From Cytophagaceae bacterium (GTDB lineage Bacteria > Bacteroidota > Bacteroidia > Cytophagales > Spirosomataceae), in contig JADKIR010000005.1 of assembly GCA_016722655.1 (NCBI GenBank), positions 806,001 through 870,000 on the forward strand: a stretch of 64,000 nucleotides of DNA. The letters run 5' to 3'. Below are positions 52,928 through 61,728 of the stretch, piece by piece. Both the position numbers and the translations under genes were made by a program. The notes beneath the pieces were generated by a model. That model searched no databases. It was not told where the DNA came from and worked only from the letters and a program-made list of their open reading frames with translations. Each line of letters begins with the position of its first letter. Position 1 is the stretch's first letter.

Positions 52928-53718
52928 TGAAAACAACGGGAATGTTTTCTCAGGAAACCATAGATTTGCTGAATGAAAAATATCTTCAGTATAATCAGCC
53001 CAATTTTATTGAAAACGACCCAATCTCAATTCCCCACCAATTTTCAAAAACTCAGGATATCGAAATTGCAGGATTCTTTGCGGCAACTCTGGCATGGGGA
53101 CAAAGGAAAACCATTATCAATAAATGCAATGACCTGATGCAGGCAATGGATTTTTCACCGCATGATTTTGTGTTAAACCATTCAGAATCAGACCTAAAAC
53201 AGCTCCAAAACTTTGTTCATCGTACCTTTAACTTCACAGACCTGCTGTATTTTATAGAGTTTTTCAAAAACCACTATTCAAAATTTGAAAGCCTGGAATA
53301 TGCATTTATGATTGAAAATATTCATAAAAAAAATGTCAGAATAAATCTGGTGCGATTTAAAGAATATTTCTTCTCTTCCTCTGATTATCCGCAACGAACC
53401 ACCAAGCACATTTCTACTCCAGCCAATCATTCGGCATGTAAAAGGCTCAATATGTTTCTAAGATGGATGATTAGAAAAGACAGGAAAGGTGTTGATTTTG
53501 GAATTTGGAAAAACCTGAAAACTACACAATTAATAATACCTTGTGATGTACATGTTGAAAAAACTGCCAGAATTCTGGGACTTACAGACAGACCAAAACC
53601 CGACTGGCATATGGCAGAAGAAATTACAGAAAATTTGAAATTATTGGATCCTGTAGATCCGGTAAAATATGATTTTGCATTATTTGGAATGGGTATCGAA
53701 AACTATTTTTTTAAATAA
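52927..53718 (+). CDS. TIGR02757-family protein
   Basis: A 263-residue soluble helical protein with the family features DPISIPHQFSKTQDIEIAGF, FAATLAWGQRKTIINKCNDL, ACKRLNMFLRWMIRKDRKGV and LIIPCDVHVEKTARILGL. The helix-hairpin-helix-like C-terminal part recalls DNA glycosylases, but no activity is known. Translation is probably coupled to the LysM gene through the TAATG overlap. Confidence 0.85.
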   Translation: MKTTGMFSQETIDLLNEKYLQYNQPNFIENDPISIPHQFSKTQDIEIAGFFAATLAWGQRKTIINKCNDLMQAMDFSPHDFVLNHSESDLKQLQNFVHRTFNFTDLLYFIEFFKNHYSKFESLEYAFMIENIHKKNVRINLVRFKEYFFSSSDYPQRTTKHISTPANHSACKRLNMFLRWMIRKDRKGVDFGIWKNLKTTQLIIPCDVHVEKTARILGLTDRPKPDWHMAEEITENLKLLDPVDPVKYDFALFGMGIENYFFK

Positions 53719-53870
53719 TTTACCTGGTAAAGCTCCAATTATAGTAATCACGAACAAATTTCTTGATTTTAGACAAAAACTTCATTAATTTCGAATTAAA
53801 ATAACCCATATTCCGGCCTACTTTTAAATTGATGTGTGCCATCGATTACACACTCAATGAGGTTTGTCCT

Positions 53871-53878
53871 TATATTTG
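53871..53878 (+). promoter_or_regulatory. Candidate -7 element before the bifunctional nuclease (TATATTTG)
   Basis: TATATTTG fits TAnnTTTG and ends 4 bases before a GTG at 53883. If it is used, the transcript would start at or very near that codon (leaderless). Confidence 0.4.
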
Positions 53879-53882
53879 CACC

Positions 53883-54464
53883 GTGGATAAGATAAAACTT
53901 GAAATATTAGACCTCTCACCCAGCCAATTGCAGGCGGGGTCATTTACTTTGATACTCAATGAAGCCAATGGAGACAGACGCTTGCCCATAATTATCGGAA
54001 TGTTTGAAGCTCAGGCCATTGCGATTGAAATGGAGAAGATAATGCCTACACGACCTTTAACCCATGATTTATTTAAATCTTTCTCCAAATCCTTTGATTT
54101 TTCGATTGAAGAAATTCAGATATCAGAGATTTCGGAAGGTGTGTTTTTCTCGAAAATTATTTGTACTGACGGCATTCGTCAAAAAAACATTGATTCCAGG
54201 CCATCAGATGCTATTGCAATTGCCCTGCGATTCAACGCCCCTATATATACTTATGAAAATGTAATGAAGGAAGCGGGAATCAGTTCTGATGAAATCTCAA
54301 ATGATGCTGCGGAAACCAAACCCAAAAACATCAAAGTGAAATCATCTAAGGAATTATATTCTAACTCCTTAGAAGACCTCAAAAAAATGCTGGATGAGGC
54401 TATTAAAAACGAAGAATACGAAAGAGCCGCAAAAATCAGAGACGAGATTGATAAAAGAAACTGA
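53883..54464 (+). CDS. Bifunctional nuclease family protein (DUF151/BFN) with C-terminal UVR motif
   Basis: The start is uncertain. The homologous region begins VDKIKLEILDLSPSQLQAGS at a GTG (53883); an ATG at 53829 would add 18 residues with no family match. The BFN domain (to about residue 130) has LPIIIGMFEAQAIAIEMEKI and DSRPSDAIAIALRFNAPIY. A charged linker then leads to a UVR motif, LDEAIKNEEYERAAKIRDEI, as in UvrB/UvrC contacts. Members cleave RNA and DNA in plants and bacteria. From the GTG the protein has 193 residues. Confidence 0.85.
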   Translation: MDKIKLEILDLSPSQLQAGSFTLILNEANGDRRLPIIIGMFEAQAIAIEMEKIMPTRPLTHDLFKSFSKSFDFSIEEIQISEISEGVFFSKIICTDGIRQKNIDSRPSDAIAIALRFNAPIYTYENVMKEAGISSDEISNDAAETKPKNIKVKSSKELYSNSLEDLKKMLDEAIKNEEYERAAKIRDEIDKRN

Positions 54465-54516
54465 TTTTTATAAACTAGCCATTACCAATATAAACTGGAT
54501 TACGAATTAACCAAAA

Positions 54517-55374
54517 ATGTTTAAGATTATAAAAAACTTTATGCCCGTACCGGTGGAAACCTCCAACCCATATTTGAGGGCATTGTCGTATCTGGATATT
54601 TTCGGTTTATTCCAAAAAGACCCATTTGGCAACTGGATGGTTTTAAAAAGAATAGTGGTGTTTGTTGCCGGTTGGCCTACTTATTACAGAATAGCAGTTG
54701 CCAATCAGCTAAAAATTGAAGGCACAGAATATCTGAAAGATCTGCCAAGTCAAAACGTTTTTTTTATCTCAAATCACCAAACTTATTTTGCCGACGTAAT
54801 CACATTTTATCATATTTTTTGTAATGTAAAATGGGGTTTTGGAAAAAAACTGATTCCAATTTACCTGTTTTCGCCACGAGCTAGAATTTTTTATGTTGCT
54901 GCCAGAGAAACTATGAAATCAGGCCTTATTCCAAAGCTTTTTAGCCTGGCAGGTGCTATTTTGGTTGATAGAAGCTGGCGTGCCGACGGTCATAATGTAA
55001 AACGGGACGTCGATAAATCTGCCGGAGATTCAGTATCCCAGGGACTAAAATATGGCTGGGTGGTGAGTTTTCCACAAGGTACTACCAGCCCATACGCACC
55101 TATCAGAAAAGGTACTGCACATATTATTTTGGCCAATAAACCTATCGTAGTGCCTGTGGTAATCAATGGTTTCAGAAGGGCCTTTAACAAAACCGGTCTT
55201 AAATATAAAAAACGGAATACTCAATTAAGTGTAAAGTTTAAAAAACCTATATATTTTGATGATTCTCATAGCCTCGAATATATAACTTCAACTGTAGAAG
55301 AGATCATAGAGCAAAGCATGCCTGAATTAGTGGCAGAGTGGAATGCACTAAAAGAAGAAGCAAAAAAGAGGTGA
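54517..55374 (+). CDS. 1-acyl-sn-glycerol-3-phosphate acyltransferase family (PlsC-like)
   Basis: A 285-residue glycerolipid acyltransferase. Block I reads ISNHQTYFADVITF (the HX4D catalytic pair). Block III is SFPQGTTSPYAP, with Gln-Gly in place of the common EGT, followed by KGTAHIILANKPIVVPVVI. The N-terminal region has one hydrophobic segment. It transfers acyl chains in phospholipid or related lipid synthesis at the inner membrane; the precise acceptor is uncertain because of the altered block III. Confidence 0.83.
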   Translation: MFKIIKNFMPVPVETSNPYLRALSYLDIFGLFQKDPFGNWMVLKRIVVFVAGWPTYYRIAVANQLKIEGTEYLKDLPSQNVFFISNHQTYFADVITFYHIFCNVKWGFGKKLIPIYLFSPRARIFYVAARETMKSGLIPKLFSLAGAILVDRSWRADGHNVKRDVDKSAGDSVSQGLKYGWVVSFPQGTTSPYAPIRKGTAHIILANKPIVVPVVINGFRRAFNKTGLKYKKRNTQLSVKFKKPIYFDDSHSLEYITSTVEEIIEQSMPELVAEWNALKEEAKKR

Positions 55375-55460
55375 ATAAGATTTAAAATTCCTTAAAATTG
55401 CCAACAGAGCCTTCCTTAGCAAAAATTAATAATTAACTTTGTGAAACTTAATATAAATTA

Positions 55461-56339
55461 ATGGTATTTAACCGAAATCTAGGCAGTTACCCCGGGATTC
55501 TTATAACGATAAGTCTCACCGTAGCCCTCTTTCTGATAGGTTTCAGTGGTTGGATTGCCCTGTCTTCAAAGGAATTGATTAAGTACGTAAAACAAAATAT
55601 TGAAGTTCAGACTTATCTCGAAAAAGACCTGGATTTCACTCAAATAATAGCTTTAAAACATAAAATTGAGGCCATGGGCATAGCCGAAATTAAAAACGGA
55701 GAGGCTCAGGTTCAGCTTATTTCGAAAGAAAAAGCTGCTGAGATATTTTACAAAGACACCAAAGAAGACTATAAAGCCGTTTTGGGAGAAAATCCGTTCC
55801 GGGATTCTTTCACAATCAGACTTAAAGAGGAGAATATCAGTGAGCTACAACTCAAAAATATCAAAACTGAAATTGAAAAACTTACTGGTGTGTTTGAAGT
55901 AGAATATGCAAAAGACTTTCTGAAAGGCATCATAACCAATGTCAATAAAATTTATAAAATTCTAGCCTTGATAGTATTCATATTTTTTGTGGCAACTATC
56001 TTATTGATAAATAATACTATAAAACTAGCACTGTATAGTCAGCGATTTATAATCAGAACAATGCAATTGGTTGGAGCAACTGACTTTTTTATACAGAAAC
56101 CGTTTTTGATAAAAGGAATAATTCAAGGAGTTATAGCCTCAGTAATTAGTATAATTTTAATATTTTTAACAAAAAACCTGGCTACATCTCAAATAGATGG
56201 TCTTGCTTTGATTCAAAATGATAGGGCAATGCTTGGTTTATTTTTTGTACTTTTGATTTTAGGGCCTATCATTGGGCTCCTAAGTACCTATCAGTCAATA
56301 ATCAGATACCATAAATTGGATCTGGATAAACTTTATTAA
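55461..56339 (+). CDS. ftsX: Cell-division protein FtsX
   Basis: The membrane half of FtsEX. The 292-residue protein has an N-terminal membrane helix (about 12-33), an extracytoplasmic domain (35-165, ISKEKAAEIFYKDTKEDYKA and NPFRDSFTIRLKEENISELQ), then three helices. The conserved QRFIIRTMQLVGATDFFIQKPF lies between the first two of these. Its ATPase gene ftsE is about 6.5 kb away. It starts a tight co-directional run: DUF3098, uppP, truB, ribF and a membrane protein. Confidence 0.92.
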   Translation: MVFNRNLGSYPGILITISLTVALFLIGFSGWIALSSKELIKYVKQNIEVQTYLEKDLDFTQIIALKHKIEAMGIAEIKNGEAQVQLISKEKAAEIFYKDTKEDYKAVLGENPFRDSFTIRLKEENISELQLKNIKTEIEKLTGVFEVEYAKDFLKGIITNVNKIYKILALIVFIFFVATILLINNTIKLALYSQRFIIRTMQLVGATDFFIQKPFLIKGIIQGVIASVISIILIFLTKNLATSQIDGLALIQNDRAMLGLFFVLLILGPIIGLLSTYQSIIRYHKLDLDKLY

Positions 56340-56360
56340 TAATTTTAAATTTAAGTTTTT

Positions 56361-56594
56361 ATGAAATCAAATAAAGAAAAAGAAAACACCGAAAATCAGG
56401 ATACTTCTTCGCTTCCATTTCAAAAAGGAAATTATGTTTTCATGTTGGCCGGTGTTGCATTAATTATTGCCGGATTCATAATCATGACCCTTGACAAAAC
56501 AGAATTTGGCTTTGGATTTTTAGGTATCACGCTTGGACCATTAGTAGCTTTTGCAGGTTTTATGGTCGAACTTTACGCGATTCTTAAAAAATAA
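56361..56594 (+). CDS. DUF3098-family small membrane protein
   Basis: A 77-residue protein with two membrane helices (about 28-47 and 53-74) and a hydrophilic N-terminus. The block PFQKGNYVFMLAGVALIIAG is typical of DUF3098. It sits between ftsX and uppP, an arrangement found in other Bacteroidota (recalled). Function is unknown; the context suggests the cell envelope. Confidence 0.85.
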   Translation: MKSNKEKENTENQDTSSLPFQKGNYVFMLAGVALIIAGFIIMTLDKTEFGFGFLGITLGPLVAFAGFMVELYAILKK

Positions 56595-56596
56595 TT

Positions 56597-57388
56597 ATGA
56601 CAATTTTTCAAGCAATTATATTAGCCATCATTGAGGGCTTAACAGAATATTTGCCTGTAAGCTCTACCGGGCACATGATTATTGGTTCGGCATTTCTTGG
56701 AATTGCTGAGCATCCCTTTACTAAAATATTTGAAGTCAACATACAATTTGGAGCCATATTGGCTGTAATTGCACTTTACTGGAAACGTTTTTTTCAGAGT
56801 TTAGAATTTTATAAAAAACTAATCGTTGCTTTTATTCCTGCTGCGGTATTGGGCTTATTATTAGACGATTTCATTGATTCCTTACTCGAAAACGTTTGGG
56901 TTGTGGCTATCAGTTTGTTGGTAGGTGGCGTAATTTTAATTTTTATTGATAGTTATTTCGAGAAAAAACCACAAAAGGAAGACAGTACTCTCAAAGATAG
57001 CTTCATGATTGGGCTTTTTCAATGTATTTCCATGATTCCCGGAGTTTCACGCTCTGCTGCCACTATCATTGGTGGTATGTTTCAGGGTTTAAGCCGAAAA
57101 TCTGCCGCTGAATTTTCTTTTTTTCTTGCGGTGCCCACTATGTTTGGTGCCTCAGTGCTAAAATTGGGAAAAGGCTTTATGAAAGGCACTTTGAATTTTA
57201 ATGCTGAAGAAGTAAAACTATTGTTGATTGGTAACTTGGTAGGATTTGTTGTTGCCATAATTGCTATTAAATTTTTCATTGGATTTCTACAAAAACACGG
57301 CTTCAAGGTTTTCGGAATATATAGAATAGTAATAGGAGTTTTGTTGCTGGGATTACTGGCTGCAGGTGTTGACTTAAAAGTGATTTAA
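56597..57388 (+). CDS. uppP: Undecaprenyl-diphosphatase
   Basis: Recycles undecaprenyl diphosphate to the monophosphate carrier for peptidoglycan and polysaccharide synthesis. The 263-residue BacA-type membrane protein has IIEGLTEYLPVSSTGHMIIG (Glu-rich active region) and IPGVSRSAATIIGGMFQGLS (second catalytic repeat). It starts 2 bases after DUF3098 and ends in a TAATG overlap with truB. Confidence 0.96.
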   Translation: MTIFQAIILAIIEGLTEYLPVSSTGHMIIGSAFLGIAEHPFTKIFEVNIQFGAILAVIALYWKRFFQSLEFYKKLIVAFIPAAVLGLLLDDFIDSLLENVWVVAISLLVGGVILIFIDSYFEKKPQKEDSTLKDSFMIGLFQCISMIPGVSRSAATIIGGMFQGLSRKSAAEFSFFLAVPTMFGASVLKLGKGFMKGTLNFNAEEVKLLLIGNLVGFVVAIIAIKFFIGFLQKHGFKVFGIYRIVIGVLLLGLLAAGVDLKVI

Positions 57389-58080
57389 TGGATAACCCTT
57401 TCAATGACAGCGTTTTATTAATCGACAAACCTCTCACTTGGACTTCATTTGATGTGGTTAATAAAATAAGATATGCCGGAAAATTCAAAAAAGTTGGTCA
57501 TGCAGGCACACTAGATCCATTAGCTACAGGACTTTTGATCCTCTGCACCGGAAAAAAAACCAAAGAAATTGAAACTTATCAGGCTCAGGTCAAGGAATAT
57601 ACAGGGGAATTTACCATTGGAAAAACTACACCTTCTTTTGACCTTGAAACAGAAGTAGATCATACCCACCCCATCGATCACATAACAAAAGAAATGATAG
57701 AGCAGGCAAGGATCTCATTTTTAGGGAAAATTTCTCAAATACCTCCTGTTTTTTCGGCTATAAAAGTAAATGGGAAACGTGCCTATGAATCAGCCAGATT
57801 AGGCAAAGAAATAGAACTAAAGGCCAGAGAAGTGGAAATCACTGAATTTGAAATAAACTCTGATTCTTTTCCTTTAATAAAATTCAGGGTAGTATGCTCA
57901 AAAGGAACTTATATAAGAAGTCTTGCCAGAGATTTTGGACTGGCACTGCAATCTGGTGCTTACCTGTCAGAATTGAGAAGAACAAAAATCGGAGAATTCA
58001 ATGTTTCAAACGCTGAAAGCGTAGAAGAAATGGTAAAAAAACTTAAGCTTTCGAATGAAAATTTACTACAAACTCTCTGA
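57388..58080 (+). CDS. truB: tRNA pseudouridine55 synthase
   Basis: Makes pseudouridine 55 in the T-loop of tRNAs. The 230-residue protein has LLIDKPLTWTSFDVVNKIR, the catalytic Asp in KVGHAGTLDPLATGLL, GKISQIPPVFSAIKVNGKRA and CSKGTYIRSLARDFG. It overlaps uppP by one base and ribF by 26 bases. Confidence 0.96.
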   Translation: MDNPFNDSVLLIDKPLTWTSFDVVNKIRYAGKFKKVGHAGTLDPLATGLLILCTGKKTKEIETYQAQVKEYTGEFTIGKTTPSFDLETEVDHTHPIDHITKEMIEQARISFLGKISQIPPVFSAIKVNGKRAYESARLGKEIELKAREVEITEFEINSDSFPLIKFRVVCSKGTYIRSLARDFGLALQSGAYLSELRRTKIGEFNVSNAESVEEMVKKLKLSNENLLQTL

Positions 58081-58990
58081 TTTTCAACACAATGGTAACA
58101 GCATAGTTACTACAGGCACATTTGATGGTGTACATCTGGGACATCAGTTAATTATCAAAAAACTTATAGAGAAGGCCAGGGAATTGGGCGGAGAAACCGT
58201 TTTATTGACCTTTTGGCCACATCCAAGACTTATAATTTCTCCCCATGACAATAACCTCAAGTTGCTGACCACAATCGATGAGAAAATTGAATTCCTGGGT
58301 TCACTCGGAATCGACCATGTTGTGGTTTTACCATTTACAAGGGAGTTTTCGGAGTTGAGTTCTGATAAATATATCGATGAAATATTGGTCAAAGGTTTGG
58401 GAACCAAAGCCATGGTTATTGGCTATGACCACAGGTTTGGTAAAAATCGCGAAGGTGGCATTGACTATCTAAAAAAACATTCTGACCGATATAAAATTGA
58501 AGTAACGGAGATTTCAAGACAAGAAATAGAAAATATTACCATAAGTAGTACCAAGATTCGTCGGGCAGTATTGGAAGGAAAGATAAAAGCCGCCAATGAA
58601 CTTCTGGGACGACCTTATTCCTTTTCAGGGCATATTATTAAAGGGCGGCAATTGGGTCGAACTATAGGATTTCCGACAGCAAATGTAGCTCTTCAAAAAA
58701 ACTATAAACTGGTTCCTAAAAATGGTGTTTATATCACTAAAGTGCAACTACGAAACAAGACTTATGGAGGTATTATGAATATCGGAAATCGACCGACTGT
58801 GGATGGAACCGGGACCTCAATGGAAGTTCATATTTTTGATTTTTCTGACGATATTTATGGTGAAAATCTGAAAGTTGAGATTTTGGAATTTATCAGGGAT
58901 GAAAAGAAATTTGAAAATATAAAGGATTTGATAGGACAAATCGAGTTGGATTGCGAAATAGCAAGAAAATTTTTAAATGGGAAAATCTGA
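58055..58990 (+). CDS. ribF: Riboflavin kinase/FAD synthetase
   Basis: Bifunctional enzyme that phosphorylates riboflavin to FMN and adenylylates FMN to FAD. In the 311-residue protein the N-terminal adenylyltransferase has VTTGTFDGVHLGHQLIIKKL and ISSTKIRRAVLEG. The C-terminal kinase has GRQLGRTIGFPTANV, NGVYITKVQL and GIMNIGNRPTVDG. The truB-ribF order is conserved in many bacteria. It overlaps truB by 26 bases and the next gene by 14. No FMN riboswitch is seen, consistent with its place inside an operon. Confidence 0.96.
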   Translation: MKIYYKLSDFQHNGNSIVTTGTFDGVHLGHQLIIKKLIEKARELGGETVLLTFWPHPRLIISPHDNNLKLLTTIDEKIEFLGSLGIDHVVVLPFTREFSELSSDKYIDEILVKGLGTKAMVIGYDHRFGKNREGGIDYLKKHSDRYKIEVTEISRQEIENITISSTKIRRAVLEGKIKAANELLGRPYSFSGHIIKGRQLGRTIGFPTANVALQKNYKLVPKNGVYITKVQLRNKTYGGIMNIGNRPTVDGTGTSMEVHIFDFSDDIYGENLKVEILEFIRDEKKFENIKDLIGQIELDCEIARKFLNGKI

Positions 58991-60638
58991 CAAAACCATA
59001 TTTTGGATTGTAGCCATAATTGCAATTGGCATTTTATGGTGGTTTCAGTATGAAATTTCTGCCAATATACCCTGGTGGGACGATTTCCATGGAATTATGC
59101 TTCCCGTTTATAATTTATTTTCAGACCAGCCTCTAATTGAAAAACTTAAACTGTTTTTTTCTTTAAATAATGAGCATCGTGTGGTAAATGACCGGCTATT
59201 TATGCTTATCATTTATTTATTCAGAGGCACTTTTGAAATGAAAACCCTTGCTTTATTGGGCTTTATAAATCTCATCGGCCTGCTATTTATTCTAATAAAA
59301 TCTACTAAACAACAAATAGCCAATTACGTATATTTCATCCCGGTAGTTTTTCTAATTTTTCAGGCTCAGTATTATGAAAGTCTGCAATCACTGATGGTGC
59401 CATTCCAAAACTTTTCTGTGATGCTCTATGCTTATCTTTCATTCTATTTTTTGATTTTCAGAAAAAATAAATCGCTTTTATGGGCAGTGATATTTGCTAT
59501 TTTAGCTCTCTACAGCCATGGCAACGGAATCCTCGCATTTTTGATTGGTATCATAATACTGGTTTTCAATAAACGATTTTCTGATCTTAAAACCTGGCTT
59601 CCTTCAGGTATGATCGCCATTGGTTTATATTTCTGGGGGTATCACAAACCTGAGTGGGGACCTAAAGTTTCGTTTCTGGACCATCCGATTGCCGCCCTCA
59701 GATACGTTTTTGAGTTTTTGGGTGCTTATTTTCAAAATATCACTGATTTGTCTTCCAGAGTGAGTCAAAGTGGGATAAAACATTTATTATTAGAATTATA
59801 TGGATTTATTCTTATAGCAGTATTTATATTTATTTTTTCAAGAAAATACATTTTCCCATTAAAATTAGATGAATTGAGAAAAGCCAAAAGTGACCAGTTT
59901 TTGATAGTTACTATTGGATTTATATTCGCCACCGGACTCATGATTGGAATCTCAAGGACGGGTTTTCCAATGCTAAGCCGATATACTATCAACTCTACAT
60001 TTCTGAGTGTTTCGGTTTATTTATTCATTTTAAACCATATAAAATTCAAAAAAACATTCACAATTTCTGCTTCAATTCTTACATTATTTATTCTGATTAT
60101 TTCTTATTACAATAATACTGATACAGCCAAATACATAAGAATCAATGGTGAAACTGACGGCATCAATTGGCAAAAAAATCACAGTTGGGCTAACCAATAC
60201 AGTGACTCAAGTCATGTAGGCAGACTTAATCCTTTACTAGATGAACCGTTTCGGGATAAAAAATATATTTTTCCGAAAAATATTCTTGACAATTTTGACA
60301 AAATCGAGATAACAGGGATTATGAATAATCTGAATTATCAGATTGTGGATGGTACACTGGAAATTTCGAATCAGGATATTATTACGGAAAATCAAACTGC
60401 GTATTTTTCGATAGAAAATGATAAGTATAAGTTTATTTTTCCGGCAAAAAATTTAAAAAATACAATTTTCTCCTTTTTAACCTCGGCGAAATATTACTCA
60501 GGAAAATACAGGACGGCATTTCCTGTAAAAGTGATTCCAGCGGGAGAATATCACATTTACTATATGGAAATAATTGACAATAAAATCTCTAAAAAAGATA
60601 CCAAAAAACAACTTAAAACGCCTTATTTGATTTTCTGA
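58977..60638 (+). CDS. Polytopic membrane protein, possible GT-C-type glycosyltransferase
   Basis: A 553-residue protein with about nine to ten membrane helices. Its first helix is followed by ISANIPWWDDFHGIMLPVYN, whose acidic pair in the first external loop resembles the catalytic DD/DE of GT-C glycosyltransferases. The last 150 residues are a soluble beta-rich domain (NYQIVDGTLEISNQD, GEYHIYYMEI). It ends the ftsX-ribF run with a 14-base overlap and would use polyprenyl-linked sugars if the assignment is right. The similarity is topological; no family was recognised. Confidence 0.5.
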   Translation: MGKSDKTIFWIVAIIAIGILWWFQYEISANIPWWDDFHGIMLPVYNLFSDQPLIEKLKLFFSLNNEHRVVNDRLFMLIIYLFRGTFEMKTLALLGFINLIGLLFILIKSTKQQIANYVYFIPVVFLIFQAQYYESLQSLMVPFQNFSVMLYAYLSFYFLIFRKNKSLLWAVIFAILALYSHGNGILAFLIGIIILVFNKRFSDLKTWLPSGMIAIGLYFWGYHKPEWGPKVSFLDHPIAALRYVFEFLGAYFQNITDLSSRVSQSGIKHLLLELYGFILIAVFIFIFSRKYIFPLKLDELRKAKSDQFLIVTIGFIFATGLMIGISRTGFPMLSRYTINSTFLSVSVYLFILNHIKFKKTFTISASILTLFILIISYYNNTDTAKYIRINGETDGINWQKNHSWANQYSDSSHVGRLNPLLDEPFRDKKYIFPKNILDNFDKIEITGIMNNLNYQIVDGTLEISNQDIITENQTAYFSIENDKYKFIFPAKNLKNTIFSFLTSAKYYSGKYRTAFPVKVIPAGEYHIYYMEIIDNKISKKDTKKQLKTPYLIF

Positions 60639-60642
60639 TCAA

Positions 60643-61716
60643 TCAGGCATTTCTTACATAACTACCCAATATCTTGATTTGATCTTTGTGTTTTTTCAAG
60701 ATTTTCAAAAAATTCGGATCTTTATAATATCCCAGAACTTCAATAAAAAACCAAAAATTGAAATCTTCATTGCCTTTATGTGGCCGGCTTTCGATTTTGG
60801 TCAGATTTATCTTTTGCTTTTTAAATTCCTGAAGAAAATCAGCCAAAACTCCTGATTCCTCCGTATGAGGCAATCGGGCAATCAAGGTAGTTTTATCATT
60901 GCCTGAGGGTTGATTTTCGAAATGTTTTGATAAAATAAAGAAACGGGTGCGATTGTTACTATTGTCTTCGATGTTGTTAAACAACACCGGAATCCGAAAT
61001 AATTTTGCTGCTATCTCACTACAAATTGCCGCTGCTTCAGGATCTTCAGCAGCAAGTTTGGCAGCCTTTGATGTTGATTCTACCTGAATTTCCTCGGGAT
61101 TGAGTTGCTCAAAATATTTATTCAAAAATCCGCGGCACTGTCTGAAAGCTATATCTTTTGAATAAATCCTTTTTATTTTAGAAGGGTTTTCCGCTTCTGT
61201 TGCCAGGGCAAAATGCACTGGAATTTTTAATTCGGCAGCAATATTTACATTGGTTTCATTTAATAAATCCACGGTTTCAAACACAATGCCTTCCTGATTA
61301 TTCTCGATGGGAATCACACCAAATCTTACTCTTTCGGTCTCAACTGCCTCAAAAACCGCTCTGATTGTAGGTAAAGTCATATATTCTGACATGGCACCAA
61401 AACGACTTTCGGCAGCCTGGTGAGTAAAACTCCCTTCAGGCCCGAGATAAGCAATTCTTTCAGGAAGTTCAATATTTCTGGCAGTAGCAAATATCTCAAG
61501 AAAAATTGCCTCGATAGCATCTTTTGTCAAAGGACCATCGTTATGTTTTGCCAGACGTTCAACAATCTGTTTTTCCCTTTCAGGACGGTAAATTATCTCC
61601 TTACCTCTATTTTTAAATTCACCTACTTTCTGAACCCATTTCATTCTTTGATTGAGTAAATTGAGCAGATTATCGTCAAGGTGGTCTATTTCTTTTCTCA
61701 GATCTTCTAATGTCAC
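60643..61716 (-). CDS. pheA: Chorismate mutase/prephenate dehydratase (P-protein)
   Basis: Converts chorismate through prephenate to phenylpyruvate for phenylalanine. In the 357-residue protein residues 1-85 form an AroQ-type mutase (LRKEIDHLDDNLLNLLNQRM; RPEREKQIVERL). The dehydratase domain starts IAYLGPEGSFTHQAAESRFG and includes GVIPIENNQEGIVFETVDL and NRTRFFILSKHF. A C-terminal ACT domain ends with KIESRPHKGNEDFNFWFFIE, where the ESRP motif binds the feedback inhibitor phenylalanine. It follows parE after 12 bases on the same strand. Confidence 0.96.
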   Translation of the reverse strand: MTLEDLRKEIDHLDDNLLNLLNQRMKWVQKVGEFKNRGKEIIYRPEREKQIVERLAKHNDGPLTKDAIEAIFLEIFATARNIELPERIAYLGPEGSFTHQAAESRFGAMSEYMTLPTIRAVFEAVETERVRFGVIPIENNQEGIVFETVDLLNETNVNIAAELKIPVHFALATEAENPSKIKRIYSKDIAFRQCRGFLNKYFEQLNPEEIQVESTSKAAKLAAEDPEAAAICSEIAAKLFRIPVLFNNIEDNSNNRTRFFILSKHFENQPSGNDKTTLIARLPHTEESGVLADFLQEFKKQKINLTKIESRPHKGNEDFNFWFFIEVLGYYKDPNFLKILKKHKDQIKILGSYVRNA

Positions 61717-61728
61717 TTTATTTCTAAT

